Made by a program: the position numbers and the translations under genes. Under the pieces are notes generated by a model. It worked only from the letters and a program-made list of their open reading frames with translations, was not told the origin of the DNA and made no database searches. Below are positions 33,287-41,447 of a stretch of 64,000 nucleotides of DNA, piece by piece (within the stretch, counting starts at the first letter, position 1; each line of letters starts with the position of its first letter). Source of the DNA: Enterovibrio gelatinilyticus (lineage in GTDB: Bacteria > Pseudomonadota > Gammaproteobacteria > Enterobacterales > Vibrionaceae); the NCBI RefSeq assembly GCF_028683095.1, contig NZ_JAJUBC010000020.1:1-64000 (forward strand). Direction: 5' to 3'.

Positions 33287-34696
33287 TTGGGTAATAAGTT
33301 AGATTTAAAGGCGCTCACTGCGCTCGTCATTGGTTCAATGATTGGTGCGGGAGTATTTAGCTTGCCGCAAAACATGGCAGCCATCGCTAGTCCTGCCGCC
33401 GTGACACTTGGTTGGGCGATTACGGGTTTTGGCATGGTCTGTCTCGCACTGACGTTTCAAGAATTGACCATGAACAAACCCGACATTACTGGCGGTGTAT
33501 TTGGATATGCTCAGGCAGGGTTTGGCGATCTTTGTGGGTTCTTTTCTGCATGGGGTTATTGGCTAAGTGCTGCCGTCGCGAATGTCTCTTACCTCGTTAT
33601 CGTTTTTAGCACATTGGGTTTGTTCTTCGACACGAGCTCAATGACGCTGTTTGGCAATGGAAATACCCTTCTATCTGTTGGGTTATCATCCATTCTGATC
33701 TGGCTCGTCCACGCATTGGTAATGCGTGGCGTCCAAACTGCAGCCATCGTCAACTATGTCACTACCATCGCTAAACTTATCCCTATCATCATCTTCATTG
33801 TCGCTGCGTTATTTGCTTTCAAATGGCACACCTTTACCTTCGATTTTAGCGGTGTGACTATCGCCAACGAACCCAGCCTGTTTGATCAGGTAAAACAAAC
33901 CATGCTGATCACTGTGTGGGTATTTATTGGCGTTGAAGGCGCTGTCGTGGTCTCGAGCCGAGCACAGAATCGTAAAGATGTTGGTCGAGCAACTATTCTG
34001 GGGCTATTAACCTGCCTATTCTTATACGTGTCAGTCACTTTGCTTGCAATGGGGGTAGTTTCAACGCCTGAACTTGCGAAATACCCTAACCCATCAACAG
34101 CGAAAATTCTCGAGGCATTAATTGGTAAGGCGGGTGTTGTCATCATTGGTACAGGTTTAATTATTTCGGTCTGTGGCGCCTACCTAAGTTGGACTCTGCT
34201 GGCGACAGAGACACCTTATACGGCGGCAAAAGATGGCATGTTTCCAAAATGCTTTGCGAAAACCAATAGCAACGGTGCGCCCACACATTCGCTCTGGCTA
34301 ACCAGTTCGGTGGTGCAACTGTGTTTAATTTTTATGTATCTCATTGGAGGAGGTTATGACGACCTTCTCACTGTTGCATCGGAAATGATTTTGGTGCCGT
34401 ATTTATTGGTGGGAGCTTATCTTCTTAAATTATCGCGTGTCGAACTGAGCACCACACGAGTAAGGATGATCGCAACACTAGCGACACTTTATGGCATTTG
34501 GTTACTTTACGCCTCTGGGTTCCACCACCTGCTTCTAGCAACGCTCTTGTATCTTCCCGGCATTGCATTTTATCTGTTTGCGAAGCACGAAAGCGGCGAG
34601 CCTGCATTCAAAGGAAGGAACAAGTTCATTCTTATTGGTGTTGTGATTGCAGGCATTGTTGCCGTTTATCTGATTGCCAACGGAGTGAAACTTTAA
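33287..34696 (+). CDS. APC-family amino-acid antiporter, arginine/ornithine (ArcD) type
   Basis: A membrane protein of about 469 residues with twelve or thirteen hydrophobic segments. LTALVIGSMIGAGVFSLPQNMA is the conserved first helix with the APC substrate-binding GSMIGAGVF, and GYWLSAAVANVSYLV and VFIGVEGAVVVSSRAQ are the marks of the basic amino-acid/polyamine antiporter group. The latter motif is typical of arginine:ornithine exchangers. The start is uncertain: no ATG lies near the homology start, and the TTG at 33287 gives a protein of normal length while the frame is open back to a TTG at 33224. No arginine deiminase genes are adjacent, so its partner pathway is unclear. Confidence 0.82.
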   Translation: MGNKLDLKALTALVIGSMIGAGVFSLPQNMAAIASPAAVTLGWAITGFGMVCLALTFQELTMNKPDITGGVFGYAQAGFGDLCGFFSAWGYWLSAAVANVSYLVIVFSTLGLFFDTSSMTLFGNGNTLLSVGLSSILIWLVHALVMRGVQTAAIVNYVTTIAKLIPIIIFIVAALFAFKWHTFTFDFSGVTIANEPSLFDQVKQTMLITVWVFIGVEGAVVVSSRAQNRKDVGRATILGLLTCLFLYVSVTLLAMGVVSTPELAKYPNPSTAKILEALIGKAGVVIIGTGLIISVCGAYLSWTLLATETPYTAAKDGMFPKCFAKTNSNGAPTHSLWLTSSVVQLCLIFMYLIGGGYDDLLTVASEMILVPYLLVGAYLLKLSRVELSTTRVRMIATLATLYGIWLLYASGFHHLLLATLLYLPGIAFYLFAKHESGEPAFKGRNKFILIGVVIAGIVAVYLIANGVKL

Positions 34697-34817
34697 GGCG
34701 GGATATACCATTGAAACGCCGTTTTTCACCCCTACTCACAATCATCATCAAATGAGCAAACCTACGCAAATAAACGGCGAGGTAATTAGCTAGGTATTTG
34801 GCAAACAAACTTCACAG

Positions 34818-35228
34818 CTAAAACTGAACCTGAAGGACATCACGCTCTTCTTCCAGCTGTGTGATTTGAACATGAGTTTTACGACGAATTTTATCCAACT
34901 CACTCTCATCAAGTGCGTAAGGTAGCATGATGTTCAGCGCTTCAATGTGCTGTTTCTTTGCCTCTTCAATCAAGGTGATCAGATTAGAAACATCACTGTA
35001 CAAAGAAGAGAGTGAATGGCTAACAGCGGATGCAAACGCCTCACTTGGAAAGGCACAGTTAGTATTCTCTGGCTCAATTGCGCCACGACGACGCCAGCGT
35101 GATACTTGCACCATTAGGGCTTGAGAAAAAGTCCAGCTCTCGCGGCTAGACTCACAGAGAAAGTGAGTGTAATCAAAGTTGATTACGCCACTCAGATGAC
35201 TCTCCGTTCCACCAACATATCCTGTCAT
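34818..35228 (-). CDS. Uncharacterised small protein
   Basis: A 136-residue protein that I do not recognise. The first half has a WTFSQALMVQVSRWRRRG segment, perhaps a small DNA-contacting or nucleotide-binding part. The second half is helical and charged, ending in a coiled-coil-like HVQITQLEEERDVLQVQF. No signal peptide or membrane segment is visible. I use the ATG at 35228, preceded by AGGA 6 bp upstream; the frame is open to 35270. It stands alone between the antiporter and the next repeat copy. Confidence 0.6.
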   Translation of the reverse strand: MTGYVGGTESHLSGVINFDYTHFLCESSRESWTFSQALMVQVSRWRRRGAIEPENTNCAFPSEAFASAVSHSLSSLYSDVSNLITLIEEAKKQHIEALNIMLPYALDESELDKIRRKTHVQITQLEEERDVLQVQF

Positions 35229-35278
35229 AGCAAATCCTGCTGCTTTATTTTCAATCCAATTCGCATCCAAATGCTAAC

Positions 35279-35320
35279 TACACCCAAGCAACCTGAAGAT
35301 GTAGGCTTGCTTGGTATAAC
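35279..35320. repeat. Dispersed palindromic repeat, copy 4
   Basis: ACCCAAGCAA and TTGCTTGGT are inverted arms around CCTGAAGATGTAGGC, matching copy 1 in the GAAGATG core and the outer CCCAA/TTGG ends. Confidence 0.6.
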
Positions 35321-35522
35321 CCTCATTGGTTTAATAAACAGGTGTATTAAACAAACTAGGCACATTCAAATTACCACTCACTATATGTATTTTTCGAGAG
35401 TAATCTCGCAAATAAACGAGAAGTTTGGGCTTGATCAGCGATTCATTGTTCATAAACAAAAACACCATCATTAACGGCTACAGCACGTTAACAGTGGTGT
35501 AATTTTTAGCGAAAATTGCCTA
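35321..35522. other. Short intergenic stretch
   Basis: Between repeat copy 4 and the terminator of the basic protein gene. I see no gene and no named site. Confidence 0.4.
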
Positions 35523-35547
35523 CAAAAAAACCAGCTCGAAAGCTGGT
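35523..35547 (-). terminator. Terminator of the Lys/Ala-rich protein gene
   Basis: CCAGCT and AGCTGG around CGAA; on the minus strand the stem runs into TTTTTTT. Confidence 0.82.
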
Positions 35548-35574
35548 CCAAAACTTTATGAAGCGGTGGAGAAA

Positions 35575-35952
35575 TTAAAGCGCTTTGTAAAGCACCTTGC
35601 TACCCACTTGTAGGCGTTCAACCACACCCTCTTCTGCCAGTTTCTTCAATGCCGCGCTCGCCCATGAAGCCGCTTTCGCTTCTTCCTGGCCAGCCGCTAG
35701 ACCGATTCCTTTAGGATTAAGACCTTCAGCATTTTGACGGACAATATCCAGAACCTGCTGTTGTTTCGGAGTCAGAGAAGTACTCGCCACAACTTTAGGT
35801 GCTGTTTCAGTTTTTGGCTCAATAGCCGGTTTTGCCGCTACAACGGCTTTCGCTGGCTTTTCTTTTTTCAAAGACGCCACTGAAGCTGATTTCACTGCTT
35901 TAATGTGTTTTTGAAGTTTGCCTTGAACTTTACGTTTATGAGAGATCTTCAT
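35575..35952 (-). CDS. Basic Lys/Ala-rich protein with C-terminal winged-helix-like domain
   Basis: A 125-residue protein. The first 60 residues are rich in Lys, Ala and Pro with no hydrophobic core, like the tail of a histone H1 or nucleoid protein. Residues about 60-125 (LTPKQQQVLDIVRQN to VLYKAL) look like a small winged helix: a recognition-like helix SWASAALKKLAEEGVVER and a wing LQVGSKVLYKAL. It is probably DNA binding and perhaps nucleoid associated. AGGA lies 8 bp before the ATG. No known family name can be given from sight. Confidence 0.7.
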   Translation of the reverse strand: MKISHKRKVQGKLQKHIKAVKSASVASLKKEKPAKAVVAAKPAIEPKTETAPKVVASTSLTPKQQQVLDIVRQNAEGLNPKGIGLAAGQEEAKAASWASAALKKLAEEGVVERLQVGSKVLYKAL

Positions 35953-36223
35953 TAAATCGTCCTACTCCGATGCACTGCGTTAAGCATCCCCTGATACAGC
36001 AGGGTGAAAAACAAAGCGCGTTTTATACCAAAATCCGCATGGGTTTTATAGCGCTAACCGTGTTTTCGGATGAAAGTTGAGCCAAGTGTCGGAAAGTTCT
36101 TGTTATTTTGTTTGAAAGTTAAACAGCGCCTCTTTGAATGACTAAGGCATCTCTCGAATGTTATGTTAACGGAGTGATCGCACTATGCTTTGATTATGTA
36201 TCGAATAAAGGATCTCTAAAGAA

Positions 36224-36919
36224 GTGAACAAGCAGTTGCTGATTTATCCACCATACCAACAGCTCGGTAAATATTTTTCCATTGCAGTCATAGTGCTTAT
36301 CATGATTGTGTTGACGCTCGTCATCGTTAATCCACAGATCAATGCAATTCCAGCTTTCCTAGGCGTAAGTCTTCTTGGTGGTTTAGGCTTTTACATTGCT
36401 CGTATCATCGACCAACAACGCCTCTCATTTTCACTGTCCGACATGCACCTCCAACACCACACGCCAAAAGGTGGATGGAGCGTAAAATGGCGTGATATCC
36501 GGGAAATTGGCATCCCCTCTGTTTCTACTCAAGGCTGGCACCAACCTATGCCATGGCTTGGCATCAAGCTCAAAGACTATGAACCTTTGTTAGACGGAAT
36601 CAGTTTTCGTCTTGCTAGCCACATCATTATGGAGCAACGAGGTTTATTGCTAACAGCCTATAGACGATCTGAAACCCAGCGTAAAACTAAGCTCGAAGAC
36701 ATGATGTTCGACGACACACCCTATGTTGGGGCGAGTGGAAAAGTCTACAAAGGTTTAGTCGCGATGTTGGCAAACCGCATGAAATATACAAGAGAACTAT
36801 TGGGCTACGACGTGTTTGTCAGTGAAGATTTATTAGACCGGCCGCTAGAGGATTTTGTGGGATTAACGCGTCGGTATTTAGCCTCTGCGGGGCGACATCC
36901 CGCAGAGAAACCAGAGTAA
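36224..36919 (+). CDS. DUF2982-type membrane protein
   Basis: A 231-residue protein with two N-terminal hydrophobic segments (about 17-37 and 43-63) followed by a soluble part that contains HHTPKGGWSVKWRDIREIGIP and PMPWLGIKLKDYEPLLDGIS. This arrangement and wording match the DUF2982 family of gamma-proteobacteria. The soluble half resembles a PH-like fold but its role is unknown. The start is GTG at 36224. It converges with the ycbL-like gene with a 12-bp gap. Confidence 0.75.
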   Translation: MNKQLLIYPPYQQLGKYFSIAVIVLIMIVLTLVIVNPQINAIPAFLGVSLLGGLGFYIARIIDQQRLSFSLSDMHLQHHTPKGGWSVKWRDIREIGIPSVSTQGWHQPMPWLGIKLKDYEPLLDGISFRLASHIIMEQRGLLLTAYRRSETQRKTKLEDMMFDDTPYVGASGKVYKGLVAMLANRMKYTRELLGYDVFVSEDLLDRPLEDFVGLTRRYLASAGRHPAEKPE

Positions 36920-36931
36920 AGTAGGACTCCT

Positions 36932-37585
36932 TTACCAAATCGGCATATTGTCAGCAACATGCGGGTTTTGTTGACGCTCAACACCAAACGTTGAAGTTGG
37001 GCCGTGACCAGGCACGAAGCGAATATCATTTCCAAGAGGAAACAGCTTCTCTTTGATTGAGCTAATCAGTGTTGCGTGGTCGCCTCTCGGAAAGTCGGTA
37101 CGACCAATGCTGCCATTGAACAGTACATCGCCAACCCATGCCATACGATCATCTTCACTAATGAAGCAAACATGCCCAGGAGTATGTCCTGGCGTATGAA
37201 TCACATTCAGCGTGCTTTCGCCAATGGTTACCGTGTCGCCATCATTCAACCATTGATTTGGCTCAAACGACTCGGTGAGCGCAAAGCCAAACATTTCGCT
37301 TTGTTTCGGTAACCCTTGAAGCCAAAATGCATCCTGCTTTTCAGGGCCGATAACTGGCACTTTATACGCTTCTGCAATATCCACCGTTCCACCCACATGG
37401 TCAAGGTGACCATGAGTCAGCAACACTTTGGTGACTTTTACACCTAGCTCATCAACTTTTGCAATCAATGTAGCCACATCGCCACCGGGATCGACCAATG
37501 CTGCTTCGTTGGTTTTATCACACCAGATGATGGAACAGTTTTGCTGAAAAGCGGTAACAGGGACAATCTCAAACTTCAAAGCCAT
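36932..37585 (-). CDS. ycbL: Metallo-beta-lactamase-fold hydrolase, YcbL (glyoxalase II-like)
   Basis: A 217-residue hydrolase with the zinc motif THGHLDHVGG, later metal ligands HTPGHTPGH and a final VPGHGPTS His. The core, and the lack of the long C-terminal substrate domain of classical glyoxalase II, matches the YcbL group, which hydrolyses S-lactoylglutathione in some species. The ATG at 37585 was chosen over the longer frame to 37627 because homology starts with MALKFEIVPV. In E. coli ycbL neighbours ycbB and ycbK, which also occur 3-6 kb away here. Confidence 0.88.
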   Translation of the reverse strand: MALKFEIVPVTAFQQNCSIIWCDKTNEAALVDPGGDVATLIAKVDELGVKVTKVLLTHGHLDHVGGTVDIAEAYKVPVIGPEKQDAFWLQGLPKQSEMFGFALTESFEPNQWLNDGDTVTIGESTLNVIHTPGHTPGHVCFISEDDRMAWVGDVLFNGSIGRTDFPRGDHATLISSIKEKLFPLGNDIRFVPGHGPTSTFGVERQQNPHVADNMPIW

Positions 37586-37683
37586 AATACAATCCGTATA
37601 AATGCGAAAACGCGCAAAGCATACCATGCTATTTCCACTATTTTAATGTTGTCATCCTATCCCGCTCGCATTTAGCGCCTGCT

Positions 37684-37750
37684 ATGTCATCTTGCTGTCA
37701 ACTCGCTGACACCAAGACGTCACCATACTGACGTTCTTTTTTCATTTAAC
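37684..37750 (+). promoter_or_regulatory. PhoB-type promoter with five tandem Pho-box half sites
   Basis: Five 7-bp units recur every 11 bp: ATGTCAT (37684), CTGTCAA (37695), CTGACAC (37706), ACGTCAC (37717) and CTGACGT (37728). The consensus Pho-box unit is CTGTCAT with 4 bp between units. A TTTAAC at 37745 lies about 10 bp after the array, the position expected for the -10 of a PhoB-activated promoter that lacks a normal -35. It points toward the phosphoesterase gene. Confidence 0.72.
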
Positions 37751-37804
37751 CGTCGTAGCTTGTCATTTGTCACATCACACGTTTTGACCAATAAATGGAA
37801 AGCT

Positions 37805-38689
37805 ATGAATTCAATCTCAGTGCGTACCCTGTGGATCTCAGATCTTCACCTAGGCAACAAAGATTGCAAAGCAAAATACCTTCTCGACTTTCTCCAGCAC
37901 CATGAGGCTGACACCATCATTCTTGTTGGAGATATCGTTGACTTCCATTCCATGAAATCAAACCGACACTGGCCAGAATCACATAGTGAAGTTATCTCCT
38001 TACTGATTCAGCGAGCCCACGCCGGTACCCGCTTAATTTATGTGCCTGGCAACCATGATGCAGCCATTCGCGATTACCTATCCTTCGATTTTGGGCGCAT
38101 CGAAGTCCATGCACGCTATCTACATGAAACAGTCTCCGGCAAATGCATCATTGCCATTCACGGCGACGAATTCGACAACGCCGTATGCCACAGCCGACTC
38201 ACGGAGTTAGCTGGGTATGTCGGGTATGATTTTTTGTTATTTCTCAACAGATGGTGGGCGTGGTCAAGACGGCGAATGGGCTTCTCCTATTGGTCGTTGG
38301 CGTCTTATATCAAATCCAAAGTCCAATCTGCGAACGTTGCCATTTCCCGTTTTGAAAACGCGGCGGTTCAGTTTGCGCTGAGAAAAGAGGCTGATGCCGT
38401 GGTATGTGGCCATATCCATCACCCGGGCATGAAGAACATTGGCGGGACGCTATATCTCAATGACGGTGATTGGATTGAAAACTGCACGGCACTCATTGAA
38501 CAACACGAAGGCACACTGCAACTGATCCGCTGGACAGAAAAGCCAGAATTGATTTGTGAAACCAACGCGTTTGTCGACCCCTCATTAGTTTCAATGTCAC
38601 CTAAAAGCGTTGACGTTGAACACCATGACTTTATGAGCAATGAGCCTGAGAGCGATCAATCTGAAGATAAAGACTCAGAAGCCGCTTGA
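37805..38689 (+). CDS. Calcineurin-like phosphoesterase, candidate PlcP-type phospholipase
   Basis: A 294-residue metallophosphoesterase with all five metal motifs: SDLHLG (Asp13, His15), GDIVDFH, PGNHDA, IHGDEFD and CGHIHHPG. The family also includes LpxH-type UDP-diacylglucosamine hydrolases, but this protein is longer, carries an Arg/Trp-rich amphipathic stretch (NRWWAWSRRRMGFSYWS) able to lie on a membrane, and heads an operon with an ornithine lipid synthase behind a PhoB-type promoter. In other bacteria such proteins (PlcP) break down phospholipids during phosphate starvation. The C-terminal 50 residues are acidic and disordered. The activity on phospholipid is inferred from context. 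The start at 37805 fits the motif alignment. Confidence 0.8.
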   Translation: MNSISVRTLWISDLHLGNKDCKAKYLLDFLQHHEADTIILVGDIVDFHSMKSNRHWPESHSEVISLLIQRAHAGTRLIYVPGNHDAAIRDYLSFDFGRIEVHARYLHETVSGKCIIAIHGDEFDNAVCHSRLTELAGYVGYDFLLFLNRWWAWSRRRMGFSYWSLASYIKSKVQSANVAISRFENAAVQFALRKEADAVVCGHIHHPGMKNIGGTLYLNDGDWIENCTALIEQHEGTLQLIRWTEKPELICETNAFVDPSLVSMSPKSVDVEHHDFMSNEPESDQSEDKDSEAA

Positions 38690-38724
38690 TCAACCAAATT
38701 GAAAAAGGTCATTTTAGGAAAACT

Positions 38725-40503
38725 ATGTTCAATATCGATGAAGTAATCACTCACCATTATCCGAATTTGGCGCAAAAGCCTTGGCTAGCAAAGCCCGTAT
38801 CATCAACGTTGCACAAGTTGCTCCACCAGCAAGCATTTCATGATTTTGCTAACAAATACCCGTACCTGAAAGGTTTCGAATTTGTCGAGCAAGTATTGGA
38901 CTACTTTCACTTTAGCTACTTCACGAGTGATCGCGAAAAAGAACGCATTCCCCGTGCTGGCCGTGTTGTGATCATCGCTAACCATCCCATAGGTTCACTT
39001 GATGGGTTAGCATTGCTCAAGTTGGTAAGAGAAATTCGTCCTGACGTAAAAGCCGTTGCCAATAACTTGCTGATGCAAATTAAGCCGTTGCACCACTGTC
39101 TGCTACCGGTGAATAACATGTCGGGCAAGACCCCAAAGGATAATCTGCGAAACATTGATGACTGGCTCAACAATGAAGGGGCCATCATCATATTTCCTGC
39201 GGGTGAAGTATCTAGATTGGGTCCTACGGGTGTTAGAGATATTGACTGGCAGAACGGCTTTCTAAGAATGGCGACCAAAGCCAAAGCACCCATACTCCCC
39301 ATACATGTTGATGGCAGAAATTCAGCCGTGTTCTATGGCGCTTCTATGGTTTACAAACCACTATCTACGTTGCTTTTGGTGAATGAAATGTTTGGGCAAA
39401 AAAATAGCCATATCACCTTCACGATAGGCGAAGCCATCCCATATACCAGCTACCACGCGAGCAAGAACTTACCCACTAAAACACGGGTCAAGTTGGTCAA
39501 AAAACACCTATATAATATTGCAAAAGGTAAAGTGGGTTTGTTTCCCACCGAATCAGCCATCGCCCCTCCCGAAAACCCGTTAGCACTGCAAGAAGAACTG
39601 CAAAACTCTGAGACATTAGGCATCACACCCGATGGAAAGATCATTTACCTCTATCGCTACAAAAACGAATCATCGGTTATGCGGGAAATCGGGAGGCTGC
39701 GCGAAGTGGCATTTCGCGCCGTCGGCGAGGGGACAGGTCAGCGACGTGACATCGATATATATGATGAACACTACTTTCATTTGGTGCTGTGGGATCCTGC
39801 GTGTCTAGACATCGTTGGCGCCTATCGCTTCTGCGATACCCAAGCCGTCATCGCTCAGCAGGGCATTCAATCACTATATACCCATAGCTTGTTCAACTAC
39901 GACGAAGGCATGACCCCTTACCTGAATGCAGGATTGGAACTTGGGCGAAGCTTTGTGCAACCCAAGTATTGGGGTAAACGCAGCTTAGAGTATCTGTGGC
40001 TTGGCATAGGTGCATTCCTCTCTAAGCACCCCCACTATCGCTATTTGTTTGGTCCAGTCACCATCAGCAATGCCATGCCACATGCCGCCAAAGAGTTGCT
40101 TATCTTTTTCTATCGTACATATTTTGGTGCGACGTCTGACGTGGCGCGATCAAAGCATCCATTTAATATTGATAGCCAGAAAGAACATGAGTTACTTAAT
40201 CACTTCTGTAGGAATGATTACCAGCAAGATTTAAAAACACTGAAGGTATTGCTCGATAATCTCGGCACCAGTATTCCGACATTGTACAAACAGTACAGCG
40301 AGCTTTGTGAGACCGGCGGCGTTCAGTTTCTCGATTTCGGCGTAGACCCCGATTTTTCAGACTGTATTGATGGTTTAGTTATGGTTGATATGAGCAAGCT
40401 CAAAGAGAAGAAACGTCAACGCTATTTGCGTCCTAACAATGGTCAACAATCAACTGAACTCGCCCCAAAACGCCAATCAAATAAGCAGACTAGCCCGGTC
40501 TAA
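38725..40503 (+). CDS. olsF: Bifunctional acyltransferase fusion, OlsF-like ornithine lipid synthase
   Basis: A 592-residue fusion. The N-terminal half (about residues 50-270) is a PlsC-type acyltransferase with NHPIGSLDG (His87, Asp93) and FPAGEVSR (about 159-166). The C-terminal half (about 300-540) is a GNAT-like acyltransferase (KIIYLYRYKNESSVMREIGRLREVAFR) akin to OlsB. The same two-domain order defines OlsF, where the C-terminal part links a fatty acid to ornithine and the N-terminal part adds the second acyl chain; V. cholerae has such an enzyme. Ornithine lipids replace phospholipids when phosphate is scarce. AGGAAAACT precedes the ATG at 38725; a TTG at 38686 overlaps the upstream stop. 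Confidence 0.82.
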   Translation: MFNIDEVITHHYPNLAQKPWLAKPVSSTLHKLLHQQAFHDFANKYPYLKGFEFVEQVLDYFHFSYFTSDREKERIPRAGRVVIIANHPIGSLDGLALLKLVREIRPDVKAVANNLLMQIKPLHHCLLPVNNMSGKTPKDNLRNIDDWLNNEGAIIIFPAGEVSRLGPTGVRDIDWQNGFLRMATKAKAPILPIHVDGRNSAVFYGASMVYKPLSTLLLVNEMFGQKNSHITFTIGEAIPYTSYHASKNLPTKTRVKLVKKHLYNIAKGKVGLFPTESAIAPPENPLALQEELQNSETLGITPDGKIIYLYRYKNESSVMREIGRLREVAFRAVGEGTGQRRDIDIYDEHYFHLVLWDPACLDIVGAYRFCDTQAVIAQQGIQSLYTHSLFNYDEGMTPYLNAGLELGRSFVQPKYWGKRSLEYLWLGIGAFLSKHPHYRYLFGPVTISNAMPHAAKELLIFFYRTYFGATSDVARSKHPFNIDSQKEHELLNHFCRNDYQQDLKTLKVLLDNLGTSIPTLYKQYSELCETGGVQFLDFGVDPDFSDCIDGLVMVDMSKLKEKKRQRYLRPNNGQQSTELAPKRQSNKQTSPV

Positions 40504-40516
40504 CCGTCTAAAAACA

Positions 40517-40549
40517 AAAAGGGCGCTAGCTCGAAAGCTACGCCCTTTT
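40517..40549 (+). terminator. Terminator of the phosphoesterase-olsF operon
   Basis: GGGCGCTAGCT and AGCTACGCCC pair with one mismatch around CGAA, then TTTT. Confidence 0.8.
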
Positions 40550-40592
40550 CACATCAACTGTCTTCCAACTCAACGAGGTATTTTAGCGATCA

Positions 40593-41144
40593 CTACCACG
40601 TTCTTGCTGGGCCTGTATCAATATGGATGAAACCACTGTTGGGGTAATAGCCTACTCCCCCAGCTTTCAGCGAAAGTGCAGCATCACGAATACTTGCCAA
40701 TGGCACGCCTTCAATATGGAAATCGATGGCTTGCCCAGTCATGTGATAACTTTTCTTCGCTTGACCCCCACCCTTTTTGCGCAGCATTTCGTTCGTGGCT
40801 GGTGAACGATAACCCGACACCATACTAATAGGATGCTTTGCCCCTACCTTTTGATAAATAGCCGTCAGCTGGTCATACAGCTTCTTGTCCATCTCGGTTG
40901 AGACATTTCTACGATGGTCACGACACAAATTATTAAGTTCATGTAGCTCATTCGCAAGATACGTTTGACCGTCGAAATAGCAAATATTTAGGTGTTCACC
41001 CGTGTTTATGCTTGTCATCGACAGTACACGAGGTTCGCCGGAGGCCAAAGGTAGAGCAAGTGCCTTTTTCGGTAACGCTGCCGCTACCACACACGCCGCA
41101 CCACCCAGCAAGAAGCGGCGACGTTGGGTATCCAAACCGTTCAT
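40593..41144 (-). CDS. ycbK: DUF882/YcbK family M15-like peptidase
   Basis: A 183-residue protein with a Tat-type signal (TQRRRFLLGG, cleavage after ALA near residue 31) and a DUF882 domain related to M15 D,D-carboxypeptidases. Zinc ligands are visible in SYHMTGQAIDF (His and Asp) and GFIHIDTGPARTW (His). This group works on peptidoglycan or related substrates in the periplasm after folded export. E. coli ycbK is 182 residues and sits next to ycbB, as here. I use the ATG at 41144; the longer frame starts with TTG. Confidence 0.88.
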   Translation of the reverse strand: MNGLDTQRRRFLLGGAACVVAAALPKKALALPLASGEPRVLSMTSINTGEHLNICYFDGQTYLANELHELNNLCRDHRRNVSTEMDKKLYDQLTAIYQKVGAKHPISMVSGYRSPATNEMLRKKGGGQAKKSYHMTGQAIDFHIEGVPLASIRDAALSLKAGGVGYYPNSGFIHIDTGPARTW

Positions 41145-41447
41145 AAAAACCAACTATTTCCCAAAAACTAAAATTCACAAAATAAGTCGCCCACTGCTTT
41201 GACGTTGCAGCTAATGGCGCTTTAAACAAACAGGAATCTAACGGCAGTTGATATATGAATCAAACGGTCAAGTGTCTCTAAAATGAGCGAACAGCTGTAA
41301 AAAGCACCGCTTCGTGATGAATTTAGATGGTTTTTTATCTTTGTCAGTAAAATGTAAAAATGTGTAAGTGTGGCGCACATCTCTATTTTTACTCAAGCAA
41401 CCTCACGCAACTCGAGTATGACGATCTCATTTCACAAGAATGTGGAA
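41145..41447. other. Spacer between ldtD and ycbK
   Basis: About 300 bp between two minus-strand genes, long enough for a separate ycbK promoter. I see no gene and no clear terminator in it. Confidence 0.4.

Noticed and set aside
37113-37400. Open frames opposite ycbL
   Set aside because: Antisense shadows; the metallo-hydrolase motifs on the minus strand account for the coding signal.
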